From the NCBI GenBank assembly GCA_032229625.1, contig JAVTVZ010000179.1:1-36723 (forward strand): DNA of 36,723 nucleotides. The letters run 5' to 3'. The number at the start of each line of letters is the position of its first letter. Within the stretch, counting starts at the first letter, position 1. Below the pieces are notes generated by a model. The model was not told the DNA's origin, made no database searches, and saw nothing but the letters and a program-made list of their open reading frames with translations. A program made the translations under genes and the position numbers. The DNA comes from Kineosphaera sp032229625 (GTDB lineage Bacteria > Actinomycetota > Actinomycetes > Actinomycetales > Dermatophilaceae). Shown here one piece after another: positions 1-7,250 of the stretch.

Positions 1-281
1 ATCGGACCCCATCGGCACCGAAGGGGCCTGACCTGAGCCCGCAGTGACCGCAGTCCTGAGTGTCCTGCCCGCCGCGCCGCGCGGTCAAGCGGCGTGTGGG
101 CCGGATCTCACCGCCGAGCCCCTCGCGCCACTCCCCCGCGAGCCGGTCGAGCGACAGCGCAGCGCCGCGGACGCGCACCCGAGACGACGAACGGCGGGGA
201 CGACGAACGGCGGGGACCGACCGATGTGGTCGATCCCCGCCGCTCACGCACGGGGCGCCGCCGGTGACCGGCGGCGCGGCG
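1..281. other. Downstream flank of rplL, no gene seen
   Basis: No convincing gene is visible here; the open frames have no recognisable protein and no ribosome site. On the minus strand this is the stretch after rplL, where rpoB would be expected further left outside the window (inference from usual gene order). It contains two hairpins: a perfect 11-bp inverted repeat at 255-277 (see terminator) and a second one at 209-241 (GGCGGGGA/TCCCCGCC arms with an inner CGACC/GGTCG pair). A direct repeat of GACGAACGGCGGG lies at about 186-213. Confidence 0.5.
255..277 (-). terminator. Hairpin after rplL
   Basis: GCGCCGCCGGT (255-265) and ACCGGCGGCGC (267-277) form a perfect inverted repeat just 4 nt beyond the rplL stop. 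There is no T-run after it, as is usual for actinobacterial terminators. It could terminate, or only reduce, read-through from rplJL into the expected rpoBC genes. Confidence 0.5.
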
Positions 282-671
282 TCACTTGAGGGTGACAGTG
301 GCGCCGGCGCCCTCGAGGGCAGCCTTGGCCTTCTCCGCGTCGTCCTTGTTGACCTTCTCCAGGACGGGCTTGGGGGCGCCGTCGACGAGGTCCTTGGCCT
401 CCTTCAGGCCGAGGCTCGTGAGGGCGCGCACCTCCTTGATGACCTGGATCTTCTTGTCGCCGACGGACTCCAGGACGACGTCGAACTCGTCCTTCTCCTC
501 CTCGGCGGGGGCGGCGTCGCCACCAGCGGCGCCACCGGCAGCGGCGACCGCGACGGGGGCGGCGGCGGTGACGTCGAACTTCTCCTCGAACGCCTTGACG
601 AACTCGGAGAGCTCGATGAGGGTCATCTCGGAGAAGACGTCGAGGAGCTCGTCGTTGCTGAGCTTGGCCAT
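282..671 (-). CDS. rplL: 50S ribosomal protein L7/L12
   Basis: Stalk protein of the large ribosomal subunit; dimers bind the C-terminal part of L10 and recruit translation GTPases. The 129-residue product has the family layout: an N-terminal dimerisation domain (about 1-35), an Ala/Gly-rich hinge (about 36-58) and the conserved C-terminal domain from about residue 60, with the KKIQVIKEVRALTSLGLKEAK segment that contacts elongation factors. The ATG at 671 follows a GGAAGGA ribosome site at good spacing. It lies 68 nt after rplJ on the same strand and is surely co-transcribed with it. Length and sequence are normal for the family. Confidence 0.98.
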   Translation of the reverse strand: MAKLSNDELLDVFSEMTLIELSEFVKAFEEKFDVTAAAPVAVAAAGGAAGGDAAPAEEEKDEFDVVLESVGDKKIQVIKEVRALTSLGLKEAKDLVDGAPKPVLEKVNKDDAEKAKAALEGAGATVTLK

Positions 672-739
672 GATTGGCTTCCTTCCTAGCTATGCCGTGA
701 GTGGCAGATCGTGATCGGATCAGGCGGCGCGCGGACGCG

Positions 740-1318
740 TCAGCCCTCGTCGCCACCCGCGGCGACGTCGGTGGCCTCGGCGGCAGGCGCAGCAGCGCCA
801 CCGGACTCCGCGACCTTGGCGCGCAGAGCCTCGACGGTGCGGACCGTCTTGCTCAGCGGCGCCTGGAACAGGGCAGCAGCCTGGCTCGTCTTCGCCTTCA
901 TGGCGCCGGCGAGCTTGGCCAGCAGGACCTCGCGGGACTCGAGGTCCGCGAGCTTGGTGATCTCCGCAGCCGTCAAGGGCTTGCCGTCGAGGACGCCGGC
1001 CTTGATGACGAGCAGCGGGTTGGCCTTCGCGAAGTCACGCAGGCTCTTGGCCGCCTCCACCGGGTCACCGGTGATGAACGCGATGGCCGAAGGGCCGGAG
1101 AGCTGACCGTCGAACGCCGACACTCCGGCGTCCTTGGCGGCGATCTCCGTCAGCGTGTTCTTCACGACCGAGTACGAGCCCTGCGCGCGCAGCGACGTGC
1201 GCAGCTCGGAGAGCTGGCTGACCGTCAAGCCGCGGTACTCGGTGAGAACGGCCGCACCGGACTCGCGGAACTTCTCCGTGAGCTCGGCGATGGCGGCCTG
1301 CTTCGCGGGCGTTGCCAT
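740..1318 (-). CDS. rplJ: 50S ribosomal protein L10
   Basis: L10 anchors the L7/L12 stalk to 23S rRNA and is the usual autoregulator of the rplJL transcript. The 192-residue product starts MATPAKQAAIAELTEKF, has the RNA-binding N-terminal domain with the EYRGLTVSQLSELR and KNTLTEIAA segments, and ends in a helical L12-binding tail followed by an Ala/Gly/Glu-rich end. An upstream ATG at 1384 is open in the same frame, but the ATG at 1318 has a perfect GGAGG ribosome site and matches where L10 proteins begin, while the 1384 start would lie inside the leader terminator. It is preceded by a structured leader and followed by rplL. Confidence 0.97.
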   Translation of the reverse strand: MATPAKQAAIAELTEKFRESGAAVLTEYRGLTVSQLSELRTSLRAQGSYSVVKNTLTEIAAKDAGVSAFDGQLSGPSAIAFITGDPVEAAKSLRDFAKANPLLVIKAGVLDGKPLTAAEITKLADLESREVLLAKLAGAMKAKTSQAAALFQAPLSKTVRTVEALRAKVAESGGAAAPAAEATDVAAGGDEG

Positions 1319-1515
1319 GGGGCCTCCTTGTGCAATGTCGTGCCGGCACCCCGGCCACGAAAAAAGCTCCCGGGCACAGGGCACGGGAGCGACAAGGCAT
1401 CGGCGGGCAATCGCAGATACTGCACAACGTGGCCTGCGCTGGCAGCCCTTCGGGGCTCTTCGGCCGGCGATGCGAGCATTGCGCGCACCTACCGGCGACC
1501 GGCGGTCATGGGTCT
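1319..1515 (-). ncRNA. rplJ leader RNA (L10 leader type)
   Basis: The transcript between the proposed rplJ promoter and the rplJ start codon is about 195 nt of strongly structured, noncoding RNA. It ends in a textbook intrinsic terminator (1360-1390) that leaves about 40 nt before the rplJ ATG. In other bacteria L10 (with L12) binds such a leader and controls rplJL expression; the position and the terminator fit the L10-leader family. The exact kink-turn binding site was not assigned by eye, so the family call rests on position plus the terminator. Confidence 0.7.
1360..1390 (-). terminator. Attenuator terminator upstream of rplJ
   Basis: Read on the minus strand, GCTCCCG and CGGGAGC arms (1384-1390 and 1366-1372) are followed directly by six T residues (1360-1365), one of the few U-tailed hairpins in the window. 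It stands inside the leader, 42 nt before the rplJ start codon, so it can only act as a conditional terminator for rplJL and not as the end of rplKA, which has its own hairpin at 1596-1640. Confidence 0.85.
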
Positions 1516-1521
1516 GTGATC

Positions 1522-1550
1522 AGAGTACGGGAGCGTCCGGGCACGGCCAA
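1522..1550 (-). promoter_or_regulatory. Candidate promoter of rplJL
   Basis: Minus-strand TTGGCC (1545-1550), a 17-nt spacer and TACTCT (1522-1527) make a good housekeeping-sigma promoter. It lies after the rplA terminator and would start transcription near 1515, giving the leader described above. Confidence 0.6.
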
Positions 1551-1595
1551 ATCGGCGAAGTCACCGCGATCGTCGGGCGCGGCCCGGAGAACGCC

Positions 1596-1640
1596 GGACG
1601 CCATGCCCGGCGGAGCGACAGCTCCGCGGACATGGCGTCC
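1596..1640 (-). terminator. Terminator of rplKA
   Basis: A long hairpin 45 nt after rplA: outer arms GGACGCCATG (1596-1605) and CATGGCGTCC (1631-1640), inner arms CGGAGC (1611-1616) and GCTCCG (1621-1626), tetraloop GACA. It separates rplKA from the rplJ promoter. Confidence 0.8.
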
Positions 1641-1684
1641 GGTGGCGACCCGAGGGTCGAGTCTGCGGTCGAGGGGTGTCGGCC

Positions 1685-2401
1685 TCAGGCCGACTCGTCC
1701 TCGGAGAGCAGGTTGCGCGTGCGGGTGTAGTCCAGCGGGATGCCGGGGCCCATCGTCGTCGTCATCGTGGCCTTGCTGATGTAGCGGCCCTTGGACGCCG
1801 ACGGCTTCAGACGCAGGATCTCGTCCAGGGCCGCGCCGTAGTTCTCCACCAGGGACTTCTCGTCGAAGGAGACCTTGCCGATGATGAAGTGCAGGTTGGA
1901 GTGCTTGTCGACGCGGAACTCGATCTTGCCGCCCTTGATGTCCGTGACGGCCTTGGCGACGTCCATGGTCACCGTGCCGGTCTTCGGGTTGGGCATGAGG
2001 CCGCGGGGGCCGAGCACCTTGCCGAGGCGACCGACCTTGCCCATGAGGTCGGGGGTCGCGACGACGGCGTCGAAGTCGAGCCAGCCGCCGGCCACCTTGG
2101 CGATGAGGTCGTCCGAGCCGACATAGTCGGCGCCGGCGCCCTCGGCAGCCTCGGCGTTGGCGCCCGTGGCGAAGACGAGCACGCGGGCCGTCTTGCCGGT
2201 GCCGTGCGGCAGGTTGACCGTGCCGCGGACCATCTGGTCGGCCTTGCGGGGGTCGACGCCCAGGCGGAGGGCGACCTCGACGGTCGAGTCGAACTTCGTC
2301 GCGGCGGTCTCCTTCGCCAGGCGCACGGCCTGCAGCGGCGAGTAGAGGTCGCTCGCGGCGATGTTGTCTTCAGCGGCCCGGTAGGCCTTGCTGCGCTTCA
2401 T
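1685..2401 (-). CDS. rplA: 50S ribosomal protein L1
   Basis: L1 forms the mobile L1 stalk near the ribosomal E site and in many bacteria represses its own operon. The 238-residue product is full length. It shows the family core: FDSTVEVALRLGVDPRKADQMVRGTVNLPHGTGK near the N-terminus, the GKVGRLGKVLGPRGLMPNPKTGT signature around the middle, and the returning domain-I strand GKVSFDEKSLVEN. The ATG at 2401 has a GGAG ribosome site. It follows rplK after a 114-nt structured spacer and is followed by a strong terminator, so rplK-rplA is a two-gene unit here. Confidence 0.98.
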   Translation of the reverse strand: MKRSKAYRAAEDNIAASDLYSPLQAVRLAKETAATKFDSTVEVALRLGVDPRKADQMVRGTVNLPHGTGKTARVLVFATGANAEAAEGAGADYVGSDDLIAKVAGGWLDFDAVVATPDLMGKVGRLGKVLGPRGLMPNPKTGTVTMDVAKAVTDIKGGKIEFRVDKHSNLHFIIGKVSFDEKSLVENYGAALDEILRLKPSASKGRYISKATMTTTMGPGIPLDYTRTRNLLSEDESA

Positions 2402-2492
2402 GGAACTGCTCCCTGTCAGATCTGTCGTGCGGCATCAACCGCACACTCTTGTGTGGAGTGTGGTCACGGACCAGCGCCTGGTCCTCCCACGT

Positions 2493-2510
2493 CCGGGGCG
2501 AAGGCCCCGG
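2493..2510 (-). promoter_or_regulatory. Hairpin in the rplK-rplA spacer
   Basis: CCGGGGC (2493-2499) and GCCCCGG (2504-2510) pair around a 4-nt loop just 5 nt after the rplK stop. A second paired set (GTGCGG/CCGCAC, CACACT/AGTGTG) lies at about 2428-2462. There is no U-run, so this is more likely an mRNA processing, pausing or translational control element than a full terminator; that role is inference. Confidence 0.45.
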
Positions 2511-2515
2511 GGGCG

Positions 2516-2950
2516 TCAGCCCTCGACGGTGACGCCCATCGAGCGGGCGGTGCCGGCGATGATGCGGGCGGCCTGCTCGATGTCGTGCGCGTTGAGGTCT
2601 TCCAGCTTCTGCTGGGCGATCTCGCGCACCTGGTCCTGGGTCAGCTTGGCGACCTTGGTCTTGTGCGGCTCGCCGGAACCCTTGGCGATGCCCGCGGCCT
2701 TCTTGATGAGCTCGGCGGCCGGCGGCGTCTTGGTGACAAAGGTGAAGGAGCGGTCTTCGTAGACCGTGATCTCCACCGGGATGACGTTGCCGCGCTGGGA
2801 CTCCGTCGCGGCGTTGTACGCCTTGACGAACTCCATGATGTTGACGCCGTGCTGACCGAGCGCGGGACCCACCGGCGGAGCCGGGGTGGCCGCACCGGCC
2901 TGGATCTGCAGCTTGATGTAGCCGGAGACCTTCTTCTTCTTGGGAGGCAT
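2516..2950 (-). CDS. rplK: 50S ribosomal protein L11
   Basis: L11 forms the GTPase-associated centre with 23S rRNA and is needed for the stringent-response sensing of stalled ribosomes. The 144-residue product starts MPPKKKKVSGYIKLQIQAG, has the Pro-rich switch PAPPVGPALGQHGVNIMEF in the N-terminal domain, and an RNA-binding C-terminal domain ending in ARSMGVTVEG. The frame is open upstream to 3145, but the ATG at 2950 is where all L11 proteins begin. It follows nusG by 217 nt and has its own candidate promoter. Confidence 0.98.
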   Translation of the reverse strand: MPPKKKKVSGYIKLQIQAGAATPAPPVGPALGQHGVNIMEFVKAYNAATESQRGNVIPVEITVYEDRSFTFVTKTPPAAELIKKAAGIAKGSGEPHKTKVAKLTQDQVREIAQQKLEDLNAHDIEQAARIIAGTARSMGVTVEG

Positions 2951-3035
2951 GACTGCCCTTTCGGTGATCGTGGGCCGACGCCGTGGGCGATGACCCGGTT
3001 GCAGTGACCTCGGATCGACATCCGGGCCATCGGTC

Positions 3036-3065
3036 AGTATGACAGCGCGCCGCGCGAGCACCGAA
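3036..3065 (-). promoter_or_regulatory. Candidate promoter of rplKA
   Basis: Minus-strand TTCGGT (3060-3065), an 18-nt spacer and CATACT (3036-3041) lie after the nusG hairpin, in the most AT-rich part of the gap. It would give a leader of about 80 nt before rplK. The -10 is not perfect. Confidence 0.45.
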
Positions 3066-3115
3066 TCGTCCCCGGGCCGCCCCGGTGACGACGACGGTGG
3101 GCGCGCGACACGCGA

Positions 3116-3161
3116 TCGCGCCCCGCCTCGCCGCCCGACAGGCATGCGACGCGGGGCGCGA
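3116..3161 (-). terminator. Hairpin after nusG
   Basis: TCGCGCCCCGC (3116-3126) and GCGGGGCGCGA (3151-3161) are perfectly complementary over 11 bp, with a 24-nt loop, starting 7 nt past the nusG stop. No U-tract follows. Confidence 0.55.
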
Positions 3162-3167
3162 GCGTGA

Positions 3168-4229
3168 TCAGATCTTGGCGACCTGGTTGAACGAGAGCTC
3201 GACCGGGGTCTCCCGACCGAAGATCGAGACGAGCACCTTGAGCTTCTGGCTCTCGGGCAGCACCTCGGAGATCGTCGCCGGCATCGTCTCGAACGGGCCC
3301 TCCATGACGGTGACCGACTCGCCGACCGAGAAGTCGACCTCGATCGCCGACGACGAGCTCGACGCCTGCGACGCCTTGGTCGCGGTGGCCACGGCCTCGG
3401 CGCCGGCGGCCTCGGCCTGCGGCGCGAGCATCGACAGCACCTCGTCCAGGCTCAGCGGCACCGGTGAATACGCGTTGCCGACGAAGCCCATGACGCCCGG
3501 CGTGTGGCGCACGGCGCCCCAGCTCTCGTCGGTCAGCTCCATGCGCACGAGCACGTATCCGGGCATGCGGACCCGGCGCACCAGCTTGCGCTGGCCGTTC
3601 TTGATCTCGGCGACCTGCTCCATCGGGACCTCGGTCTGGAAGATGAAATCCTCCATGTTCAGCGAGGTGATGCGCTGCTCGAGATTCTGCTTGACGCGGT
3701 TCTCGTAGCCCGCGTAGCTGTGCACGACATACCAGTCGCCCTCGGCGAAGCGCAGCGTGCGGCGCAGCTCCTCGGTCGGGTCGACCGGCTCGGCGTCCGT
3801 CTGCGCATCGCCGCCCGTCTGCGCATCGCCGTCGGATTCGTCCTGCGCGCCGGGCTCGTCGTCCTCGTCGTGGGAGTCCGCGTCCGACTCGTCGTCGGTG
3901 GGCTCGTCGTCGGAGTCGTCGTCCAACTCGTCCTCGGCCGGGTCGTCGCCCTCCTCGGGTGCCTCGACCTGCGAGAGCTCCGCGTCGATCTGCGCGGGAC
4001 CGCCGTCGACGTCCTCGTCGGTATCGATGACCTCATCGGTGTCGGCCTCGACGACGCCGGCGTCCTCGTCGGCGTCAGCGGCCGACTCGAGCTCGTCCAG
4101 CGCGGGGGTGACCTCGGCGCCCTCCGGCGCGAGCGCGACCTCGGGCGCCTCCTGTGCGAGCTCCTCCGGGGTGGGCTCGACGGCGTCCTCCTCCAGCGCT
4201 GCGACGTCCGGGTTGTCCTGCTGCGACAC
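3168..4229 (-). CDS. nusG: Transcription termination/antitermination protein NusG, acidic extension
   Basis: NusG binds RNA polymerase through its NGN domain and links it to Rho or the ribosome through its KOW domain. The GTG at 4229 (product VSQQDNPDVAAL) follows an AGAGGAAG site and gives 353 residues, against about 180 in E. coli. Residues 1-155 are an extremely Asp/Glu-rich, low-complexity head; the NGN domain runs about 164-252 (WYVVHSYAGYENRVKQNLEQ, MPGYVLVRM, VRHTPGVMGFVG); a Ser/Ala-rich linker follows; the KOW domain is about 297-353 (VGESVTVMEGPFETM). Acidic NusG heads are common in Actinobacteria but this one is long. It lies 83 nt after secE. The frame is open further upstream, but that part overlaps secE and reads as Arg-rich noise. 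Confidence 0.95.
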   Translation of the reverse strand: MSQQDNPDVAALEEDAVEPTPEELAQEAPEVALAPEGAEVTPALDELESAADADEDAGVVEADTDEVIDTDEDVDGGPAQIDAELSQVEAPEEGDDPAEDELDDDSDDEPTDDESDADSHDEDDEPGAQDESDGDAQTGGDAQTDAEPVDPTEELRRTLRFAEGDWYVVHSYAGYENRVKQNLEQRITSLNMEDFIFQTEVPMEQVAEIKNGQRKLVRRVRMPGYVLVRMELTDESWGAVRHTPGVMGFVGNAYSPVPLSLDEVLSMLAPQAEAAGAEAVATATKASQASSSSSAIEVDFSVGESVTVMEGPFETMPATISEVLPESQKLKVLVSIFGRETPVELSFNQVAKI

Positions 4230-4312
4230 GAGGGTCAACTTCCTCTCTGCGGATGGATTCGCGCCCCGCTTCGAGGGCGCGCGTGCTCGGAAGGATCGTC
4301 CAGGGCGCGGGC

Positions 4313-4582
4313 TCAGCCCGCGAACACCCAGAAGACGAGCCGGGTGAAGAGCGTGTCGAGCCCGAAGACGAAGAGCATCACGGCGACGACGAAGACGATG
4401 ACGACGATCGTGTAGGTCGTCAGCTCCTCGCGCGTCGGCCGCACGACCTTGCGCATCTCGTCGAGCACCTGGCTGATGAAGAGCCCGATGGAGGCGAAGA
4501 ACCTCGTGATGGCGTTGCCGCCGCGGCCGCGCCCCTCGGGCGTCGAGGGGGCACCGTGAGGGGCCGTCTTCTGGTCGCTCAC
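4313..4582 (-). CDS. secE: Protein translocase subunit SecE
   Basis: SecE clamps the SecYEG preprotein channel in the cytoplasmic membrane. The GTG at 4582 follows GGGAGAAG at 4-nt spacing and gives 89 residues. The amphipathic helix with the conserved FISQVLDEMRKVVRPTREEL segment (about 34-53) precedes a single membrane helix (about 54-75, TIVVIVFVVAVMLFVFGL). This one-helix form is usual outside the enterobacteria. It sits between tRNA-Trp and nusG in the standard order. The upstream in-frame ATG at 4729 would run into the tRNA gene and is rejected. Confidence 0.96.
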   Translation of the reverse strand: MSDQKTAPHGAPSTPEGRGRGGNAITRFFASIGLFISQVLDEMRKVVRPTREELTTYTIVVIVFVVAVMLFVFGLDTLFTRLVFWVFAG

Positions 4583-4659
4583 GCGTCTTCTCCCAACCGA
4601 GCACCCGGCTACAGCAGGATCTGACCTGAGCTGCCCCGCGGCACTCCCTCTTCGACGTG

Positions 4660-4676
4660 GCGCACCGGTGGTGCGC
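4660..4676 (-). terminator. Hairpin between tRNA-Trp and secE
   Basis: GCGCACC and GGTGCGC pair around GGT, 26 nt downstream of the tRNA-Trp 3' end. It may end or process the tRNA transcript before secE; there is no U-run. Confidence 0.35.
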
Positions 4677-4702
4677 TCAGACACGGACTTGTACGACTGA
4701 CG

Positions 4703-4775
4703 CAGGGCAGGAGGGACTCGAACCCCCAACCGCCGGTTTTGGAGACCGGTGCTCTACCAATTGAGCCACTGCCCT
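4703..4775 (-). tRNA. tRNA-Trp (CCA anticodon)
   Basis: A 73-nt cloverleaf with acceptor arms AGGGCAG (4769-4775) and CTGCCCT (4704-4710), discriminator G, the GGTTCGAGTCC T-arm and anticodon loop CTCCAAA giving CCA. The 3' CCA is not encoded. It precedes secE-nusG, the normal actinobacterial location. Confidence 0.97.
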
Positions 4776-5046
4776 ACGGGTGCCCTGAGCCGCCACGCCG
4801 ATCACGCGCCCGGCGATCCGAGATCTCGATCGCGGGCGATGCCGTCCGCGGGGGATCGATCGGGTCTGACAGGGAGCATGCCGCGGCGCGGGGGCCTCGG
4901 TCACCCGATGGGAAGCATACGTGACAGGCGGCGGCCAAAGCCAACTCGCCACCCCCGGGCACCTCGGGCCGGAGGCCCGGACGTCGCACGGACGCGGGCC
5001 CGGACGTGGCTCGCACGTGGCCCGGACGTGTGCCGGACGTGGAACG
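4776..5046. promoter_or_regulatory. Divergent control region, tRNA-Trp/secE and aminotransferase
   Basis: The 271-bp gap between two divergent units holds no gene. On the minus strand a TATGCT -10-like hexamer (4914-4919) with a loosely placed TTGGCT (4939-4944, 19-nt spacer) could drive tRNA-Trp-secE-nusG. The right edge is filled by an 11-bp tandem repeat array (4978-5044). Confidence 0.4.
4978..5044 (+). repeat. 11-bp tandem repeat, six copies
   Basis: Copies of CGGACGTGGCC-like units start at 4978, 4989, 5001, 5012, 5023 and 5034; all but one step is exactly 11 bp. The CGGACGT core is exact in four copies, and two have one change. The last copy ends two bases before the ATG of the aminotransferase, so the array covers its 5' leader and ribosome site. 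Confidence 0.85.
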
Positions 5047-6282
5047 ATGGGCGCCGTGACCGATTCGAATGCCCCCGCCCCCCGCACCCGAGTCTCCCGA
5101 CGCCTCGGCGCCATCGCCGAGTCCGCGACGCTGGCCGTCGACGCCAAGGCCAAGGCCCTCAAGGCCGCGGGCCGACCGGTCATCGGTTTCGGTGCCGGCG
5201 AGCCCGACTTCCCCACCCCGGACTACATCGTCGCGGCCGCCGTGGCCGCCGCGCAGGACCCGGCGAACCACCGCTACTCCCCCGCGGGCGGCCTGCCCGC
5301 CCTCAAGGAGGCGATCGTCGCCAAGACGGCGCGCGACTCCGGCTACGAGGTGGCGCCGGCGCAGGTGCTCGTCACCAACGGCGGCAAGCAGGCCGTCTAC
5401 AACACGTTCGCGGCGCTGCTCGACCCCGGCGACGAGGTGCTGCTGCCCGCGCCCTACTGGACGACGTATCCCGAGGCGATCAAGCTCGCCGGCGGCACCC
5501 CGGTGGAGGTCTTCGCCGGCGAGGACCAGGGCTACCTCGTGACCGTCGAGCAGCTCGAGGCCGCACGCACCGACCGCACGAAGGTGCTGCTCTTCTGCTC
5601 GCCGTCGAATCCGACGGGCGCGGTCTACCCCCGCGAGCAGGTCGAGGCCATCGGTCGCTGGGCGCTGGAGCACGGCATCTGGGTCGTCACCGACGAGATC
5701 TACGAGCACCTCACCTACGACGGGGTCGAGCAGGTGTCGATGCCGGTCGCCGTGCCCGAGCTCGCCGACACCTGCGTCGTGCTCAACGGGGTCGCCAAGA
5801 CCTATGCGATGACGGGCTGGCGGGTCGGCTGGATGATCGGCCCGACCGACGTGATCAAGGCCGCGACGAATCTGCAGTCGCATGCGACGAGCAACGTCGC
5901 CAACGTGAGCCAGCGCGCCGCCATCGCGGCCCTCAACGGCTCGCTCGAGGCCGTCGAGCACATGAAGGCGGCCTTCGACCGGCGCCGCCGCACCATGGTC
6001 TCGATGCTCAACGAGATCGAGGGCGTCGACTGCCCGACGCCGCACGGGGCGTTCTACGCCTACCCCTCCGTCCAGGGACTGCTCGGCAAGGAGATTCGCG
6101 GCAAGCGGCCGCAGACCTCCGCCGAGCTCGCCGCCCTCATCCTCGAAGAGGTCGAGGTCGCGGTCGTGCCCGGTGAGGCCTTCGGCCCCAGCGGCTATCT
6201 GCGGCTGAGCTATGCCCTCGGCGACGACGACCTCGCCCAGGGCGTCGGACGGCTCCAGGAGTTGCTCGGCGAGGCGCGCTGA
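5047..6282 (+). CDS. PLP-dependent aminotransferase (aspartate aminotransferase-like, class I)
   Basis: Fold-type I aminotransferase that most likely moves the amino group between aspartate or another amino acid and 2-oxoglutarate in the cytoplasm. The 411-residue product has the GAGEPDFPTPDYI entry motif (about 49-61), NGGKQAVYN (about 111), PYWTTYPE (about 136), the SPSNPTGAVY substrate/PLP motif (about 185-194), TDEIYEHLTYDG (about 215-226) and the PLP lysine in VAKTYAMTGWRVGW (Lys about 251). The chosen ATG at 5047 has only a weak GGA site; a GTG at 5056 (giving VTDSNAPAP) is an equally good start. It is a single gene, convergent with the cyclase gene through a shared hairpin. The exact substrate cannot be read from sequence. 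Confidence 0.9.
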   Translation: MGAVTDSNAPAPRTRVSRRLGAIAESATLAVDAKAKALKAAGRPVIGFGAGEPDFPTPDYIVAAAVAAAQDPANHRYSPAGGLPALKEAIVAKTARDSGYEVAPAQVLVTNGGKQAVYNTFAALLDPGDEVLLPAPYWTTYPEAIKLAGGTPVEVFAGEDQGYLVTVEQLEAARTDRTKVLLFCSPSNPTGAVYPREQVEAIGRWALEHGIWVVTDEIYEHLTYDGVEQVSMPVAVPELADTCVVLNGVAKTYAMTGWRVGWMIGPTDVIKAATNLQSHATSNVANVSQRAAIAALNGSLEAVEHMKAAFDRRRRTMVSMLNEIEGVDCPTPHGAFYAYPSVQGLLGKEIRGKRPQTSAELAALILEEVEVAVVPGEAFGPSGYLRLSYALGDDDLAQGVGRLQELLGEAR

Positions 6283-6306
6283 CGCACCGCCGCGAGCCAC
6301 GCCCGT

Positions 6307-6335
6307 GGCCCCCGTCCGATGATCGGGCGGGGGCC
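6307..6335. terminator. Bidirectional terminator, aminotransferase/cyclase
   Basis: GGCCCCCG (6307-6314) and CGGGGGCC (6328-6335) pair, with an inner CCGA/TCGG pair around a short loop, 24 nt after the aminotransferase stop between two convergent genes. Confidence 0.75.
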
Positions 6336-6415
6336 GCGGCCGTGCCGGGGCAGAGCACCAGGCATCGCTCGCCGCGCCGACTCGGATCGCCGGATGCGCC
6401 CGGTCCCGATCGATC

Positions 6416-6499
6416 ACAGGCCACCGGCCCATCGCAGGCCACCGGTCACTCGCAGGCCACCGGTCACTCGCAGGCCACGGGTCACTCGCAGGCCACCTG
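6416..6499 (-). repeat. 18-bp tandem repeat over the 3' end of the cyclase gene
   Basis: Unit GCAGGCCACCGGTCACTC recurs at exact 18-bp steps (6416, 6434, 6452, 6470, partial 6488). Two copies (6434 and 6452) are identical; the rest differ at one to several positions. Read on the minus strand each full copy is GTG GCC TGC GAG TGA CCG, so each repeats the last codons and the stop codon of the cyclase gene (V-A-C-E-stop). Confidence 0.9.
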
Positions 6500-7156
6500 C
6501 AGCGCGACGGCTCGGACGGGAGCGCCGTCGCCGCCCGGCAGCGGCAGGGGGAGCACGCTGACGAGCGGGTCGGGCCAGTCGATGCGCGCCAGATCGCACA
6601 GGTTCTCGCCGATGACTCCCCCGGCGCGAGCGATGACGTGATGCGCCGGCAGGCCGGGCTGCCCCTGCGCACACACCTGTGTGCGGTCGATGCTCAGGGC
6701 GTCGATGAGGACGGTCCGCACCCCGAGCTCGATGAGCCTTTCGCACAGTGTGGTGTGCAGATAGGGGTGCTCGAAGTAGCGCGCAGTGCCGTAGTGGACG
6801 TCCCAGCCCGTGCGCACCAGCGCGATCGCGCCGGGCTGCCGCAGCGCGTCGAGGTGAGGGTCCAGGACCTCGGGGCCGATCGGGCTGCCCGGCGCGTGGC
6901 CCGTCGCGTCGAGGAGCACGCCCGGGCCGACGAAGCGCGCCAACGGCACCGCGTCCACGGCCGCAGCACCGGGCTCCACGTGCGCGGGCGCGTCGACGTG
7001 CGTGCCGGAGTGCGAGCCCAGGCACAGCTCGGACAGCGCGTAGCCGTCGCGCTCGATCGCGGCGAGGCCGGTCGACCGCGGGGCGGGATCACCCGGGTAG
7101 ACGACGGTGGTCTCGTCCAGGGGCCGGCTCAGGTCGACGATCCGCTCGATGCGCAC
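6482..7156 (-). CDS. Cyclase family protein (kynurenine formamidase-like)
   Basis: Metal-dependent hydrolase of the cyclase/KynB family (PF04199), which opens amides or lactones such as N-formylkynurenine. The GTG at 7156 gives 224 residues starting VRIERIVDLSRPLDE, the typical family start. The metal motif HSGTHVDAPAHVEPG is at residues 49-63 (His49, His53, Asp55), and the second conserved block LIDALSIDR lies about residue 160. The ribosome site is poor (GGGGGA directly before the GTG), so the mRNA may be nearly leaderless. It is divergent from the adenosine deaminase gene over 94 bp. Its last codons and stop are part of a tandem array. Substrate is unknown; no other kynurenine-pathway gene is nearby. 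Confidence 0.85.
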   Translation of the reverse strand: MRIERIVDLSRPLDETTVVYPGDPAPRSTGLAAIERDGYALSELCLGSHSGTHVDAPAHVEPGAAAVDAVPLARFVGPGVLLDATGHAPGSPIGPEVLDPHLDALRQPGAIALVRTGWDVHYGTARYFEHPYLHTTLCERLIELGVRTVLIDALSIDRTQVCAQGQPGLPAHHVIARAGGVIGENLCDLARIDWPDPLVSVLPLPLPGGDGAPVRAVALQVACE

Positions 7157-7250
7157 TCCCCCATGGTGCGCCGCGCCCGGACGGCGATCGCGACGCGACC
7201 AGGAATCGCGGGTCTGCGGGACGCCGCAGCCCGGATGTGACACTGGACCG

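Noticed and set aside
60..289. Small open frames at the left edge
   Set aside because: No ribosome site, Arg/Pro/Ala-rich composition, and they overlap the end of rplL.
4774..6672. Open frame of about 630 codons on the minus strand
   Set aside because: Antisense to the aminotransferase gene, which has all family motifs; the frame crosses tRNA flank and repeats and has no recognisable domain.
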